Made by a program: the position numbers and the translations under genes. The notes under the pieces are model-generated. The model was not told the DNA's origin. It made no database searches and saw nothing but the letters and a program-made list of their open reading frames with translations. Below are positions 22,491 to 33,994 of a stretch of DNA of 64,000 nucleotides, piece by piece (within the stretch, counting starts at the first letter, position 1; every line of letters begins with the position of its first letter). Source of the DNA: Pomphorhynchus laevis (taxonomy: Eukaryota > Acanthocephala > Palaeacanthocephala > Echinorhynchida > Pomphorhynchidae); NCBI GenBank assembly GCA_012934845.2, contig WNNJ02002384.1:186001-250000 (forward strand), in the 5' to 3' direction.

Positions 22491-23678
22491 TCATATTGAG
22501 GGTGGTGATATATTTGCTTGAATTTCGGCAGAGATTAAATGATTTTTTTGCAAACGAATAACTCGGTTATTGCAAATTATAAATTTATGCGAAGGATCCG
22601 CCAAACGTTTTTCGTGTAATTGTTTCCTGAGTAATTTTAGTGATTTCACCTCAGGTGGTGAGAGATCCGGGTTTACATAAGCGTTGTGGAATCGAGTCGA
22701 TTCTCTCAGTTTGTAGGCATTGTTCAGAATTGACGTGGTGGTGGCTTCATCAGATGTAACAAGTATCCACGGAGGAATATCTTGACGTTTTGCAGGGAGT
22801 CGGCGTAAGTGCAAACGACATGTGGATGCACAAGACACGTTCAACGATGCGATAAGATCCGATACTAAGGCAAGATCGTCTGATGAATTAGGTAGTCTAC
22901 GTATTATTACGTTTGACGAGCGCCGTTGTTGCCTATCACATGCTTGAATTATTGTTAGGGGAGATGTTGATTGACCATCGAATTGAGATGTTGCGAGTAC
23001 TGAGCGAGTCACTTCTTTGCGGATAATAGATGCGAAAGTTTGACGAGGTATTGATAACTCTGGATTAGAAGTTGGTACGGAAGGCGAAGAAGTGAGATTG
23101 AGAGATTCTATTCTTGTTTGTAGATCATTAATAGAGGAATTGGCGCTCGCTAACGACTCTTTTAAGTCGGGTAATAACTTAGCGGAACATAACCCACACA
23201 GAAAATCTCGTGTGAAAAATTCCCTGGAAACTTGGCATGGCACTTTTACGGAAGAATATATCGGACAATCCAACGCGGTACATTTTAAATCTAGTGAAAC
23301 AAACTCCCCTTGTGTGATAATAGGTGACAAGGATGGTAATACACGGTTTGGAATCTGTATAGCGCTAGCAGCAAGAGAAGGATTGAATTGCAACCCAGAA
23401 TCTCCAAGACGAGTTGTTGAGATGTCGTTGTACAGTAATGTTGAATTTTCACTATTTAGAGGTAGATGGCTTTCTACAGATCGTGATCGGTTTATTTCTT
23501 TACAATTACCGTTTTCACAGTTTTGAGTATAACAGTCCATGCAAGTATGACCAGCTTTAGCACAGATGCAACTTCGACATATTGAGTTTTTACTGTTACA
23601 GGAACAGCAACGTGAAGAAGTAGACATTACTCGGTTGGATGTTCTTGAAATAGTTTTGCTTGCATTCGTTTGCTCCAT
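22491..23678 (-). CDS. ORF1 of the L2/CR1-like LINE with N-terminal CxC module
   Basis: An intact 395-codon ORF directly upstream of ORF2. Residues about 23-57 form a cysteine-rich module (CCSCNSKNSICRSCICAKAG then TCMDC) like the N terminus of the RT elements at 26.5 and 51.3 kb. Residues about 133-170 hold a second cysteine cluster (CTALDC, LCGLC). A short coiled-coil-like stretch follows (LASANSSINDLQTRIESL). The C-terminal part has an RRM-like segment (SSNVIIRRLP, CRLHLRRLP) and the L1-ORF1-type end with KLLRKQLHEKRLADPSHKFI. ORF1 proteins of LINEs bind RNA and act as nucleic-acid chaperones; binding here is inferred. The 144-codon plus-strand ORF inside it is a shadow. Confidence 0.85.
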   Translation of the reverse strand: MEQTNASKTISRTSNRVMSTSSRCCSCNSKNSICRSCICAKAGHTCMDCYTQNCENGNCKEINRSRSVESHLPLNSENSTLLYNDISTTRLGDSGLQFNPSLAASAIQIPNRVLPSLSPIITQGEFVSLDLKCTALDCPIYSSVKVPCQVSREFFTRDFLCGLCSAKLLPDLKESLASANSSINDLQTRIESLNLTSSPSVPTSNPELSIPRQTFASIIRKEVTRSVLATSQFDGQSTSPLTIIQACDRQQRRSSNVIIRRLPNSSDDLALVSDLIASLNVSCASTCRLHLRRLPAKRQDIPPWILVTSDEATTTSILNNAYKLRESTRFHNAYVNPDLSPPEVKSLKLLRKQLHEKRLADPSHKFIICNNRVIRLQKNHLISAEIQANISPPSI

Positions 23679-23739
23679 CTGTTGCGGTTGTCGTTTGTAA
23701 TAATGTATGTTATTTTATTGTATGTTATTCTATCTTAAA

Positions 23740-24515
23740 TGAGTGTTTAAGGTCTTAAAATTTTTTGTTCCCAACATTTTTTGAGAACAAAAAATTTTGG
23801 TCTTAAAATTTTTTGTTCTTATAAATATATATTATATAATATATAATATAATTATAATACTAATTATGCAAAGATTCTTTCTGTAAAATATTGCAAAGAT
23901 TTTCTTAATATGTCATTTGACCAAGCATTTTTACTGACATTACAAAAAATATTTTAATTTTACTTTTTTACTTTATTATTTTATTATATATTATTTATAC
24001 AATAAACTGCAATATTTCTCCTTGTTCGAAGAATAAGGTTTGATAAATAAATATATCTCATAATCTAATGTATAGTTTTTAAATATAACATAATAATCAA
24101 TTATAATATTTGAGTAATTATTATATTATAATATAATTATAATATTTAATTATAAGTTCTAAATAGAACTTTATTTTTCTAAAGATTTGAATAATTGAAA
24201 TTGCACAACTGTATATATGAAATATAAGTATATAGTAAATAAGTATATTATTCATAAACTTTATATATAAACGTCGATCTTTAAAATATCGCTAGTTAAC
24301 TGGCGGTATTCTAATGATCAATCTTTATATACAAGCATTCACTATGAATCTCAACTACCTGTTGCAACCGCCTATATGAGTTGTTTACATATAAATACTA
24401 TCATAAGCTATCATTTAGACATAATATTTGTGTTGTTACGTTCCCTGTATGATATTTTAATTAAAAACACTTGTTTAGCCATCATCTTGCTGGGAAGATC
24501 AATCAATAACATTAA
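23740..24515. other. AT-rich intergenic DNA with one inverted repeat
   Basis: No coding signal. An imperfect inverted repeat of ttaaaattttttgttc against gaacaaaaaattttgg lies at 23756-23805, and the first arm recurs directly at about 23800-23820. Confidence 0.5.
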
Positions 24516-24517
24516 TA

Positions 24518-24684
24518 ATGCAGTGGCTTAAGCATCAGTCACGGGATGCGTCTAATATCAGCAATTGCATATTTGTTCCGTTTGAGTGCCCTTTGCGATT
24601 TTACCGTCGTATTTTAAGCGTGATGTCATTCAGATTAAAAAAGACGCCGGCGACTTCTGTGTTTACTCACGATTTCATATCAAG
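24518..24684 (+). CDS. Possible first coding exon (55 codons)
   Basis: ATG at 24518 opens MQWLKHQSRDASNISNCIFV and stays open to TCAAG|GTGAAT, phase 2. The segment is richer in G and C than its surroundings and continues FECPLRFYRRILSVM with a basic stretch RLKKTPATS. If real, the intron that follows contains the 137-bp tandem repeat. No family recognised. Confidence 0.33.
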
Positions 24685-24736
24685 GTGAATTCTTAGTTCT
24701 TTTTATTTTCGCAGTTTTCATATTTTACCTTTTTTA

Positions 24737-25136
24737 TTTAACATTACATAATCTGGATTGTTATTTTTTATTTGCCGGTATATAATTGCTAAATTTTTGT
24801 AATATTTCCTATAAAAAATATTCTATGGAATTAGTTTATTTACGGGACAAGTTCATTAATTTTTGGATATTTGTTTAACATTACATAATCTGGATTGCTA
24901 TTTTTTATTTGCCGGTATATAATTGCTAAATTTTTGTAATATTTCCTATAAAAAATATTCTATGGAATTGGTTTATTTACGGGACAAGTTCATTAATTTT
25001 TGGATATTTGTTTAACATTACATAATCTGGATTGCTATTTTTTATTTGCCGGTATATAATTGCTAAATTTTTGTAATATTTCCTATAAAAAATATTCTAT
25101 GGAATTAGTTTATTTACGGGACAAGTTCATTAATTT
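24737..25136. repeat. Tandem repeat, 137-bp unit, about 2.9 copies
   Basis: acattacataatctggattg occurs at 24741, 24878 and 25015, exactly 137 bp apart. The units differ at only a few positions (for example ggattgtta against ggattgcta), so amplification is recent. Each unit contains gccggtatataattgctaaa and ggaacaagttcattaat-like words. Non-coding. Confidence 0.95.
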
Positions 25137-25729
25137 TTTATTTACGAGAACAGATTATTTCCTAAAACTGTTCATTTATATAAGAATAAGTTAATTTATT
25201 TACGGAACAGTTTTTTTACAGGAACCAGTACAGTTCTAGATAAACTAATACATTAACTAAATAAACTAAATTATTAGAAAACAAGCATTCGTTTTTAAAT
25301 GTATTTAAAAAAACGAATGCTAAGTTGTGATTTTCTAAATACTTTCATCGAATATTTGTTTTTAAAATGTCCACGTGTGCTTATACTTATAATTCAAAGA
25401 TAATTTAATTATGCAGTCATATTGTAATAATAATTTATAAGTAATTTTTATTAACAATAATTAATTATTGTTAATAATTAATAAATCAATAATTATTAAT
25501 TAATAATTAATAATTAATTTCGCAATTAAAATTTTTTGATGATACGTTGAATTTTTTTGATGAACAAAAAATTTTTTTTATGACACGTTGCTTTAATTCT
25601 TTTATTCTGTTAATAATTAATAAATCAATAATTCCTAAAAAAAGTTAGAGATCAATGACCTTTAAAAAAGTTAGAGATCTAATATACATACAATAAATAA
25701 CATACAACGATTATTTTAAGATGAATTTG

Positions 25730-26486
25730 AACTTTCTTGGCTGTTAAATTAACTACTTACATTCTTACAATACGGTGTTTCAAGGATATTTACTAAATAC
25801 AATACATACAAGGATACAATACATAACATCCAAGCTTAAACACAATCACAATAAACCATACAAGAGTCCAATAAACCATACAATTGCATTCTGTTTCCAT
25901 TTTAATTCTTTATTATAATTACAAATTTTGATAGCAGCTTTCTTAATTCACAATTTTCAATTAATTCTAGATTATGAGTGCATATATGTTCATTTATTTT
26001 ATCAAAATAAAGACTTTTGCAATCGCATTCAGTTTCTATGATGTTTCTAATATTATCGTTACATGTTGATTTTAATTCTTAATTATAATTACAAATTTTT
26101 CGTCCTAATGGTGGTAGGAGTTTATACCTTATTTTAGGAATATATTAAATCTGACCCTATTATTTCTTTACTTTTAGAAGTGTTTAAAAGTCCGGCTATA
26201 TTTATTGATACACACTTAGCAACGAATTTTAGCTATGTAATTTAGCTTAGCTTACAATACAATTATTATTTATAGCATCACAAACTATACGTCAAAAAAA
26301 GTATTGGTTATTAAAGTTGTTACAACAGCTTAATACTGACAGCTTAAACACACAATATTTACTAAATACAATACAATACATACAACGATACAATACATAA
26401 CATACAAGCTTAAACACAATCACAATAAACCATACAAGAGTCATCCCAAGATAAAAGAATAGAAGGACTCCGGCCGTCGAACAGTT
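25730..26486 (+). repeat. 5' leader of CxC-RT copy 3, split by a PLE fragment
   Basis: The words ttaaattaactacttaca and agcttaaacacacaa occur both here and in the leader of the 51.3 kb copy (51181-51240), so this is element 5' UTR. It is interrupted by a minus-oriented PLE fragment. A block of about 82 bp (tatttactaaatacaataca to ataaaccatacaagagtc) stands on both sides, at 25790-25871 and 26356-26442. Confidence 0.65.
25885..26260 (-). pseudogene. Naiad-like PLE fragment (linker between GIY-YIG and RT)
   Basis: The minus strand matches 59555-59893 closely: NIAGLLNTSKSKEIIGSDL, then a region with CDCKS (CxC linker), HICTHNLELIENCELRK and the end KLLSKFVIIIKN. It carries stops. It ends at the same unusual point as the 59.9 kb copy, where the sequence repeats the upstream aaaatttgtaattataa word instead of going on into RT. 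Confidence 0.78.
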
Positions 26487-29400
26487 ATGTCACGAGGCAT
26501 CCCCTCTTCGATACAAAAGTGTTGTTCGTGAAATGGCGTGGTTGCCAAATGCTTGAGGTGTCGATGCACGACATCGAATAAACCATGTCTTAATTGCTCA
26601 GCTCCAAACTGCCTGCGCAAAACTCAATGTGTTCAGGAATTCAGCAATCACGGTAACAACGAGTTTCAAATTGTACAGGAGCTTCAACCCTCGAACGTAC
26701 GGGCATCACACGATCCAATATCCATGACAGAAAGAAATTTGGAAAAATGCTCACTTGACATTGTGTACGACGAAATAATCCAATGGTGTCCAAATCTTTT
26801 TAAATTACCGATGTGTAGTGCAAGCAAGGAATTTCTTGGTCTAATTACAACGTGTTTCGATGACTTTAATAAAGCAAGAATAGATCGAAATGATCCTTTG
26901 AAAAGGGCCACCGTGCTATGCCAAATTCTTTTGCAGAGAATTCCAACACGGAAAGTTAACCTAACTAGGAAAACACTGGAACGGAGAATACTACTTTGGA
27001 GAGGGGGAAAACTTAATGAGTTACTGGCAGAAGCGCGATTTCTTCAAAAGTGTCGGGTAAGTGAACTAGAAAAAGATGGGAACATGCCCACATCAAATAC
27101 AAAAAAGGCTGTCAATCTTATTAAATCTGAAAAAATCAGCAAAGCATCGCGATTATTAAAACAACGGTCTGGTGGTGGAATATTGTCATTGGGAACTGAA
27201 CTTGACGGTATTACCGTGCTTCAAAAGCTAAGGGAGCTTCATCCTACTAACGCGTCGGCGTCTGACAGCCTGATGCTTAGGGATAGGTTGGATGGATGCG
27301 TGGAACATCATGCCTTACGATTTTATGATTTGACCCCAGAGGAAGTTATAACAGCAGCAAAACGAACACGCGGATCTGCTGGTTCGTCTGGAGTATACTC
27401 TGATGGTTGGAGACATTTTCTTACATCATTTGGTAATAGTTCTTACCTTCTAGCCGACAAGATATGTGAATTCGCATTTAAGATATCGACTGAATCTATT
27501 GAGCCATCCCTTCTGCAGGCATATACAGTAAGCCGTTTGATACCATTAAACAAGATGCCTGGTGTCAGACCAATTGGAATTGGTGAGGTAGTGAGAAGAA
27601 TAGTTGGTCGTGCTTTGCTTTCACGCATCAAAAATGATCTGACAGCAGTCTGTGGGAGTTTTCAACTATGCGCTGGACAACGATGTGGTACCGAAATCGC
27701 TGTCCATTCAGTCCGAACAGCGTTTGAAAAATCGGCCGACAATTGTGTGCTATTGTTAGATGCAAGAAACGAATTTAATTGTGTTAAAAGAGAAATGGCT
27801 CTAACAAACATGAAATATATATGTTCAGCTTTATCGACGATATTAAATACACGTATGGGCAACCATCAATTCTTACTGTCGATAATATAATGCTATTGTC
27901 GGCTGAAGGATTTACAAAAGGGGATCCACTGGTTATGACTGCTTACGCTGCTGCATCAATGCCCCTAATTGACAGATTGAGTAAGATTGCACCTGGAGCT
28001 ATCCATTGTTGGTACGCAGACGATGGAACATGTGTCGGAAAAATCGATGACCTCTTAAAAGTGTGGGAATGTGTCAAGCAGTTGGGCCCGAATTATGGAT
28101 ACTTTGTAAATCCTACAAAATGCACGCTTCTCACACACGACGTAGAGCTGGGGACTAATCTAAAGCGATTTGCAGACGATGCCGTACCTATACATAAAGA
28201 TGGTGCCAAATACCTAGGAAGCTTTATAGGTATCGGCGAATACGTGAAGTCACGAGTTAAAGAAACGGTCGACGATTGGAATAAGTCACTTGATCAGCTT
28301 CATGAGATTGCATCAATCAACGTATTCTCGGCTTATATTCTATTGACAAAGGCATATCAACACCAACAGACTTATTTATTCAGAACTTGCAAAACCACAA
28401 ACAGTTGGTTTGAAAGCTTTCGTTCGCGGCTGTTCGAGCACTTATTACCTCATATGTTAGGTACCGGACCGATTGGAGAGGAAGATAGAATACTAATTAC
28501 ACTTCCGTTCAAATTTGGTGGACTCGGAATTTATAACCCAACCGAAAGAGGAAATGTGGATTATGTGAACTCGTTAAAGATGTTTGAGCTATATAGGAAT
28601 AGCTGTCAAAATTCTGTTCTTCTAGATAATCTACGAGATTTGCTGAGCCACATCCGACATTCCAATTTTAGCAGATGGGCTCATATTTCATCAGGTCTCA
28701 TCCAATCCTCGGAGAGGGATCTTGCTTCGATTCTTAAAAACGCCAATACAACTGGAGCGTCGTCATGGCTGAATCCAGCATATGACCTAGCGGGTACATT
28801 TCTAACTTCGAGGGAGTTTCAAGACGCTGTTGCAGTACGATATGGCTGGCAACCAAACTCAATGGCAAATAAGTGCCCTTGCGGTGCCGAATTTGATATT
28901 ACGCATGCCATGTCATGCCCGACTGGAGGATTTAATTTTGTCCGTCACAATATTGTAATCGATTAAATATCTAAATGTTTAAGCACGTTTTGTAAGTGCG
29001 TAATAAAATAACCTTAACTTAATCATGTACCTCAATCTATTGAATTCGATAACAATACAACATCGCGAGATAGAGATGCAAGGGCAGATATTTCTTGCAA
29101 CGGCCTATTTGGAATTGCTACGGACCGGTCCTTCATGGATATATGCGTTTTTAACTCTTTGGCTCCGTCGTACTCCCTATCAAGAATATTAGACCCCTTC
29201 AAATACCACGAAAATCGCAAACATGCAAAATATAATGAACCAATAGTGAAAGTCGAGCATGCATCCTTTCATCCGATTATATTATCGACCACAGAAGGGA
29301 TGGGTCCGACAACGAACGCTGTACTGAAACAAATATCAAGTCAGATATTCACTCGCACTCATTCTTCGTACAATGATTGTATACGAACCTTACGATCAAG

Positions 29401-29500
29401 GAGATCAACCCTTATTGCAAATACTGTTTCAATGTCAATAAGGATGAAACCTTACGCATGTCAGAAAGCAGACATGTCAGAAAGCAACAACCAATGATCA
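26487..29500 (+). pseudogene. CxC-RT-nuclease retroelement, copy 3 (full length, few lesions)
   Basis: Start at ATG 26487, aligned with the start of the 51.3 kb copy. A TGA at 26529 replaces a codon of the CxC module; the rest reads KCLRCRCTTSNKPCLNC. The ORF then runs to about 27845, through GSAGSSGVYSDGWR (RT1), LNKMPGVRPIGIGEVVRRI and LLDARNEFNCVKR (motif A). A one-base frameshift at 27840-27850 moves to a frame with GFTKGDPLVM (motif B), HCWYADDGTCVG (YADD), GYFVNPTKCTLL and the knuckle CPCGAEFDITHAMSC. It stops at 28964. The nuclease-like part resumes in frame at about 29041 (FMDICVFNSLAPSYS, KVEHASFHPI) to 29497. Recent but inactive. Confidence 0.88.
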
Positions 29501-29610
29501 CACAAAATCACAAATAACGTTTTAAGTTTAATAGTGATAACAATGTAAGAGCCCATTTGCGGGTAACCCGTAAATTGTAATTGTCTGTTATCAATAATAA
29601 GTTTTGATTA
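29501..29610 (+). repeat. 3' UTR of the CxC-RT element
   Basis: Contains gcccatttgcgggtaacc (29552-29570), shared exactly with the 3' end of the 51.3 kb copy (54389-54407). A related word occurs reversed at about 32418-32434. The conserved box probably marks the element's 3' terminus recognised by its RT, which is inference. Confidence 0.7.
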
Positions 29611-29639
29611 AAAAAATAATAAATCGATAATTATTGATT

Positions 29640-30940
29640 AATAGTTAATAATTAATTTTACAATTAAAACTTTTTGATGACACATTGAATTTTTTGATGA
29701 CACGACACGTTGCTTTGATTCTGTCGAAATCATTTTAGACAAGATTAAAAGTCCTTTTAGATAGAATTTATCCTTGTAGAAAGGGTTATTTTTTAGTCAG
29801 GTCCTATTTTCGATCCTTTTTCCTTGTAATCGATTCAAGTGTGTCCTGATAAGAGCAAGACGGTCCTTGAACAGAGACTAGTGTCTGTTATTAGGAACAT
29901 CTATTATTACTGTTAACTGATACATTCTAGGAAACAATAATCATTGTTTCATACAATTAAAGGTTTTAATGATTTGATTTCGAATTAGCTATTTGGAAAA
30001 CTTTCGTTGTTGAAAGAATGCGTAAAAGAAAAGCGATGTATCATATCTAGTTATCAATTCAGAAAACCTGAGTTTTAAAAATCAAAAGTTATAAAAATCC
30101 AAATTATCGAAAATGTCAAGATTAAAATATTTATTTTAAAATATATATATTTATATTCATTTAACTGATCTGAATTGTCCTATTCGCAGAAGCTATTCAT
30201 TTATTAACGCGTTTTATTATTGTATTGCGATTGACTAGTGAGTAATCTTAGTAATCAGGATCAAAAGCCAAAATATATCGTATTAGGACCAATTGAAACA
30301 ATTAATATATCTAAAATGACCCGCTATAAAATGCCCTTTTTAAAAAATGGGCATAAGTAACACCAGAATGATAATATTAATTTTAAGAACTGTATTGTTG
30401 ATTAAGTATTAAAATTTGAATAATTCAATGCCTATAAGATAGAGATTTCAAATGAGATTTCAATTTTTCGGTGATGTATCATAGGCTCAGTATCATCAAG
30501 GATTACAAAAATTAAATATTTATTTTGTTGGTAAGCTTTTTAGTCGATAATGATATGCCTGTTTGACCCACGTATAATCGACACAATCACTAAACTCGAA
30601 CGAATAAATATCCCTTAACGTTGCAAATTAGCTAGTTGTGAAATCACTAATCGCGACTGGGATCTAATGATGATGAATATTTTATTTTCATTGCTACACC
30701 TTTGTTTTTAACAGACGCCTTAGTTTAGCATTAGATTTACACTTAACAAATGATATATCATTTGAACTTTACTTGGTTGCTTTATGGACTTCATATGCCC
30801 ATGACTTGGCGTACTTGTAGGTACGAGACATAAAAGTCTGTTCAAATAACTATAGACCATATTATTAGCTATAATAACTATTTATTAGGTACGATGTTTC
30901 TGCAAATTTATAAAAAAATAAGACTGAAGTGTTTAGATTC
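29640..30940. other. AT-rich intergenic DNA, no gene seen
   Basis: No ORF with coding character or known motif. The word tgatgacacgttg near 29695 repeats sequence at about 25580, and attaattattgatt words recur. Confidence 0.4.
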
Positions 30941-30955
30941 TCCTCTTTGAGAGAA

Positions 30956-31012
30956 ATGGCATCTCGTCCGATTACAAACATACGCGAATTTCTTATTAAG
31001 ATTTCAACCCTA
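30956..31012 (+). CDS. Possible first coding exon (19 codons)
   Basis: ATG at 30956 (gagaaATGG context) gives MASRPITNIREFLIKISTL, then GTAAGT at a codon boundary. The combination of good start context, mitochondrial-presequence-like composition and a near-perfect donor suggests a first exon. No second exon found. Confidence 0.33.
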
Positions 31013-31244
31013 GTAAGTTAGTACTATATTTTACTAATTATACAAATTATTCTATACTTTTGTAAATTTCATATAAAATATAAATTATAAAATAATACTA
31101 TTATTAAATTAGTAATATAACTAATACTTTAATTAATTATTCAGGCCGTTGAAACATCGAGAAGAATAAAAAATAAGAAATTATTGTTCACATTTTCGAT
31201 GCAATAGTTCTTTTCAAGTGTAATGTTTTCAATTATTATTAAAA

Positions 31245-31535
31245 CATAACAATTGGGTCGAGGAATAGGAACTGAAACCTGATAACATAGCAGTTTTACC
31301 TTTTTATCTCTAATTATTGTTCCGATACATAGTTTGTAATTTATTGATCAATTCATAAAAATTGACTTTTATTTTAATTTTTTATTTCAAAATTTAACTT
31401 GATTTAAAAAATGATAAAATCTTATAACAATTATTTATGATTTATAATTATTTTATTATCAAAATTTTATTTATCATGTATAATTTATCAATAATATAAA
31501 ATAAGTAGACTCGGTTTGCTGAACCAATATATGTA
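31245..31535 (+). repeat. PLE 3' tail, diverged copy
   Basis: Has gaaacctgataacatagcag, the tail block attgatcaattcataaaaa and an end with agactcggtttgctg. The first pseudoknot strands are missing, so it starts inside the structured core. Confidence 0.65.
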
Positions 31536-31679
31536 ATTATATGTAATTATATTAAATATATGTAATTATATTTAAACACCTTATATAAAAATAATAAAAT
31601 ATTATAACAGTTATTTATGATTTTAATTATTTATAATTATTAACACTTGAAAAAGACTATTATAATACTAGAAAATGTG

Positions 31680-31745
31680 TTCGCCCTGAACGTGTTTAAA
31701 CGCCTTGAACAATTTTAGAGCATATCGAACGTATTATTGGACAAT
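31680..31745. repeat. Dispersed repeat related to 42896-43030
   Basis: gtttaaacgccttgaacaat followed by agagcatatcgaacgtatta is shared with 42980-43030 (about 60 bp, few differences). At 42.9 kb the word also occurs inverted, suggesting a small terminal-inverted-repeat element. Confidence 0.6.
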
Positions 31746-31749
31746 TTAT

Positions 31750-32880
31750 TTATTTAATAATAATTTATTCGACAATAACGTTTTACATTACAAATTATAA
31801 TTAATACTATATTAATTATGTAAATTATAATTAATATAATTATCCAATAATTAATATTAATATCTAATTATTAATATTAATAATACTATAATTTATATAA
31901 CTATGACTTAAAAGTTATAGTTAATTCAAAAAGTCAATTGTTAGCATTAGCTTGCGAATAGATACGACGATCCTTCCATTTTTCAAAATGCATTCGACTT
32001 CTTTACAAATTGTCTTATATCTAAACGTTTTAGATTTTGAAAAATATTAACTACATAAAATTATGTGCTAACTTAAATATGGGATGACTTTGGTAACATA
32101 TTCCAGAATATATGTTCTTTCTCCTGAATACAAATTTGCATTATATCATTGGCAAGGTAAAAAAGCAATCATCGCTTCTTGTAAGTTGCCAAACGCATTA
32201 AAATATAATAAAAATATAATTTTATAATTCAATAGTAATTAAGTTAAAAAAGTAGCAATTTATTTGCACAGAAGAACGAATTTACATTAAATGTGCCTTG
32301 TAAAATTATCCACAAGACACACTTACGTATTCTAACAGTGTAATTATAAATAAAAATTATTAATAATTATTTATTTTTTTATAATAATATATATTCTTGC
32401 AACAATTACAAAATTTGGTTCTCGCAAATGGGCCTATTAGTAGTCATATTTTGTCATCAATATTCTTATTAATCAGCTGGACTCAATATTCGCAATCGCA
32501 TCTGAACTGTGCCCAAATCGAAATTGGTGCTGGAGGCGATGTCTTGTAGCGCGAATGCACAATGATGCTAGGGACGCCAATGTGATGCCCACCTTCGCGC
32601 ACAGTTGTCGAATTTCTCGTGGATAATTTGAGATTCCTCGATCCGCCTTCTTTCTTTCGATAAATTTCAGTAGTTTGTCCGCTTCTAATAATTATTTAAT
32701 TATAATTATAATTATATTATAATTAATACTGAATCGAGATTAATAGATTATTAACCGTAGAATCTTTCATATCTATCAATCTTTCAGATCTATCTGAAAA
32801 GTTTCGATTATGTCTGTAATTGTATTCATCTTCAGCAACATGTTCGACCGCTCTACCAATTGATATGCTTAACTATTAAT
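31750..32880. other. AT-rich intergenic DNA with one GC-richer segment
   Basis: No gene supported. The segment 32465-32690 is less AT-rich and contains short open stretches on the minus strand, but none matched a family. It lies just upstream (minus strand) of a degraded copy of the CxC-RT 3' box at 32418-32434, so it may be the worn-out end of another copy. Confidence 0.35.
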
Positions 32881-33201
32881 TTTGTTTTTGTATTTTTTTA
32901 CATTTTGTTTATTTTTTAGTTTTCAGATGTTTTTGTTGTATTCAATTTGCTTTAATGTCCAATTCTATATTCTCCTTTTTCATAATAAAGTTAACGTTTT
33001 AAATAATGGAACATTCAGGAATGCACAATCCTTAATTATTATTTATATAATAATGCATTTGATAGTTTAAAAAATAATCCTCAAAATTAAAAATTTTTAA
33101 AAAAATTCTTTCTATCAGTTTTAAAAACGATAAGTATTTTAGCTCGTATATTTTGGTGTAAAAGATATATTTAGAGAAACTAACCTGATTGTTGATTGCG
33201 A

Positions 33202-33202
<1 letters not shown>

Positions 33203-33282
<80 letters not shown>
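33203..33282. repeat. (TA)n microsatellite, about 40 units
   Basis: Uninterrupted TA dinucleotides. The predicted YIYIYI peptides on either strand are artefacts. Confidence 0.98.
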
Positions 33283-33284
<2 letters not shown>

Positions 33285-33501
33285 TAGTGCGAAAAATCGC
33301 TTGTAACTGTGGTCCAGGAGCCATAATTGGCTACGATTGATTTTAAATCCATGTGTGCTGCTAAATAACTGGACTTTGATCATCAGCTCCATCAGTCTAA
33401 TGTATCACTCCGAGACGCTCCTAACCACCCAGCAGTCATCGTCAGTCGGATGAAGTGGTTAGGGTGCGTTTCGACTGCTTTTGTGATAACTAAAGACACC
33501 A

Positions 33502-33503
<2 letters not shown>
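33283..33503. other. 220-bp segment of balanced composition between two TA arrays
   Basis: Sequence between the two microsatellites is about 45 percent GC, unlike its surroundings. I see no ORF, tRNA fold or known motif. It could be a small mobile element or a host non-coding RNA with TA arrays at both ends. Confidence 0.4.

Positions 33504-33564
<61 letters not shown>
33504..33564. repeat. (TA)n microsatellite, about 30 units
   Basis: Uninterrupted TA dinucleotides. The following caaaattgtgatcatgtat is duplicated directly (33565-33583 and 33595-33613). Confidence 0.98.
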
Positions 33565-33566
<2 letters not shown>

Positions 33567-33994
33567 AAATTGTGATCATGTATATTTTCTTCTACAAAAT
33601 TGTGATCATGTATTTGGATCCACATATTTGCCAGACAGCCAAATGTTGTTATGCTCATCAATTCTTCGAAGTCAACAAAGAATAGCGTTTAATGAAAATG
33701 TTACTTGTAGCAAGTTATTTGTGTATTAATTATTTTAAAAAAACATGAATATCTTTTATATTTTTATAATGTTTCAACGTACAGGATCCAATATTAATGA
33801 TTTGTATTGATATAAAATTTAAAAATATTGTATTTTAAATTAATATCTTAAGATATTAATTTAAAATATATATTAGTAATATATATAGTAATACTATATT
33901 TTTTATATAGTATTACTAATATCTTTGAGTAACGTATACTTTTATATATGTTTTAGTAATAAAATGAACACTAAATTGTTGACTTTATCAAATA

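Noticed and set aside
23092-23526. 144-codon plus-strand ORF
   Set aside because: Antisense shadow of the LINE ORF1 on the minus strand, which has clear domain structure.
33032-33661. ORFs encoding long YIYIYI stretches
   Set aside because: They are translations of (TA)n microsatellites.
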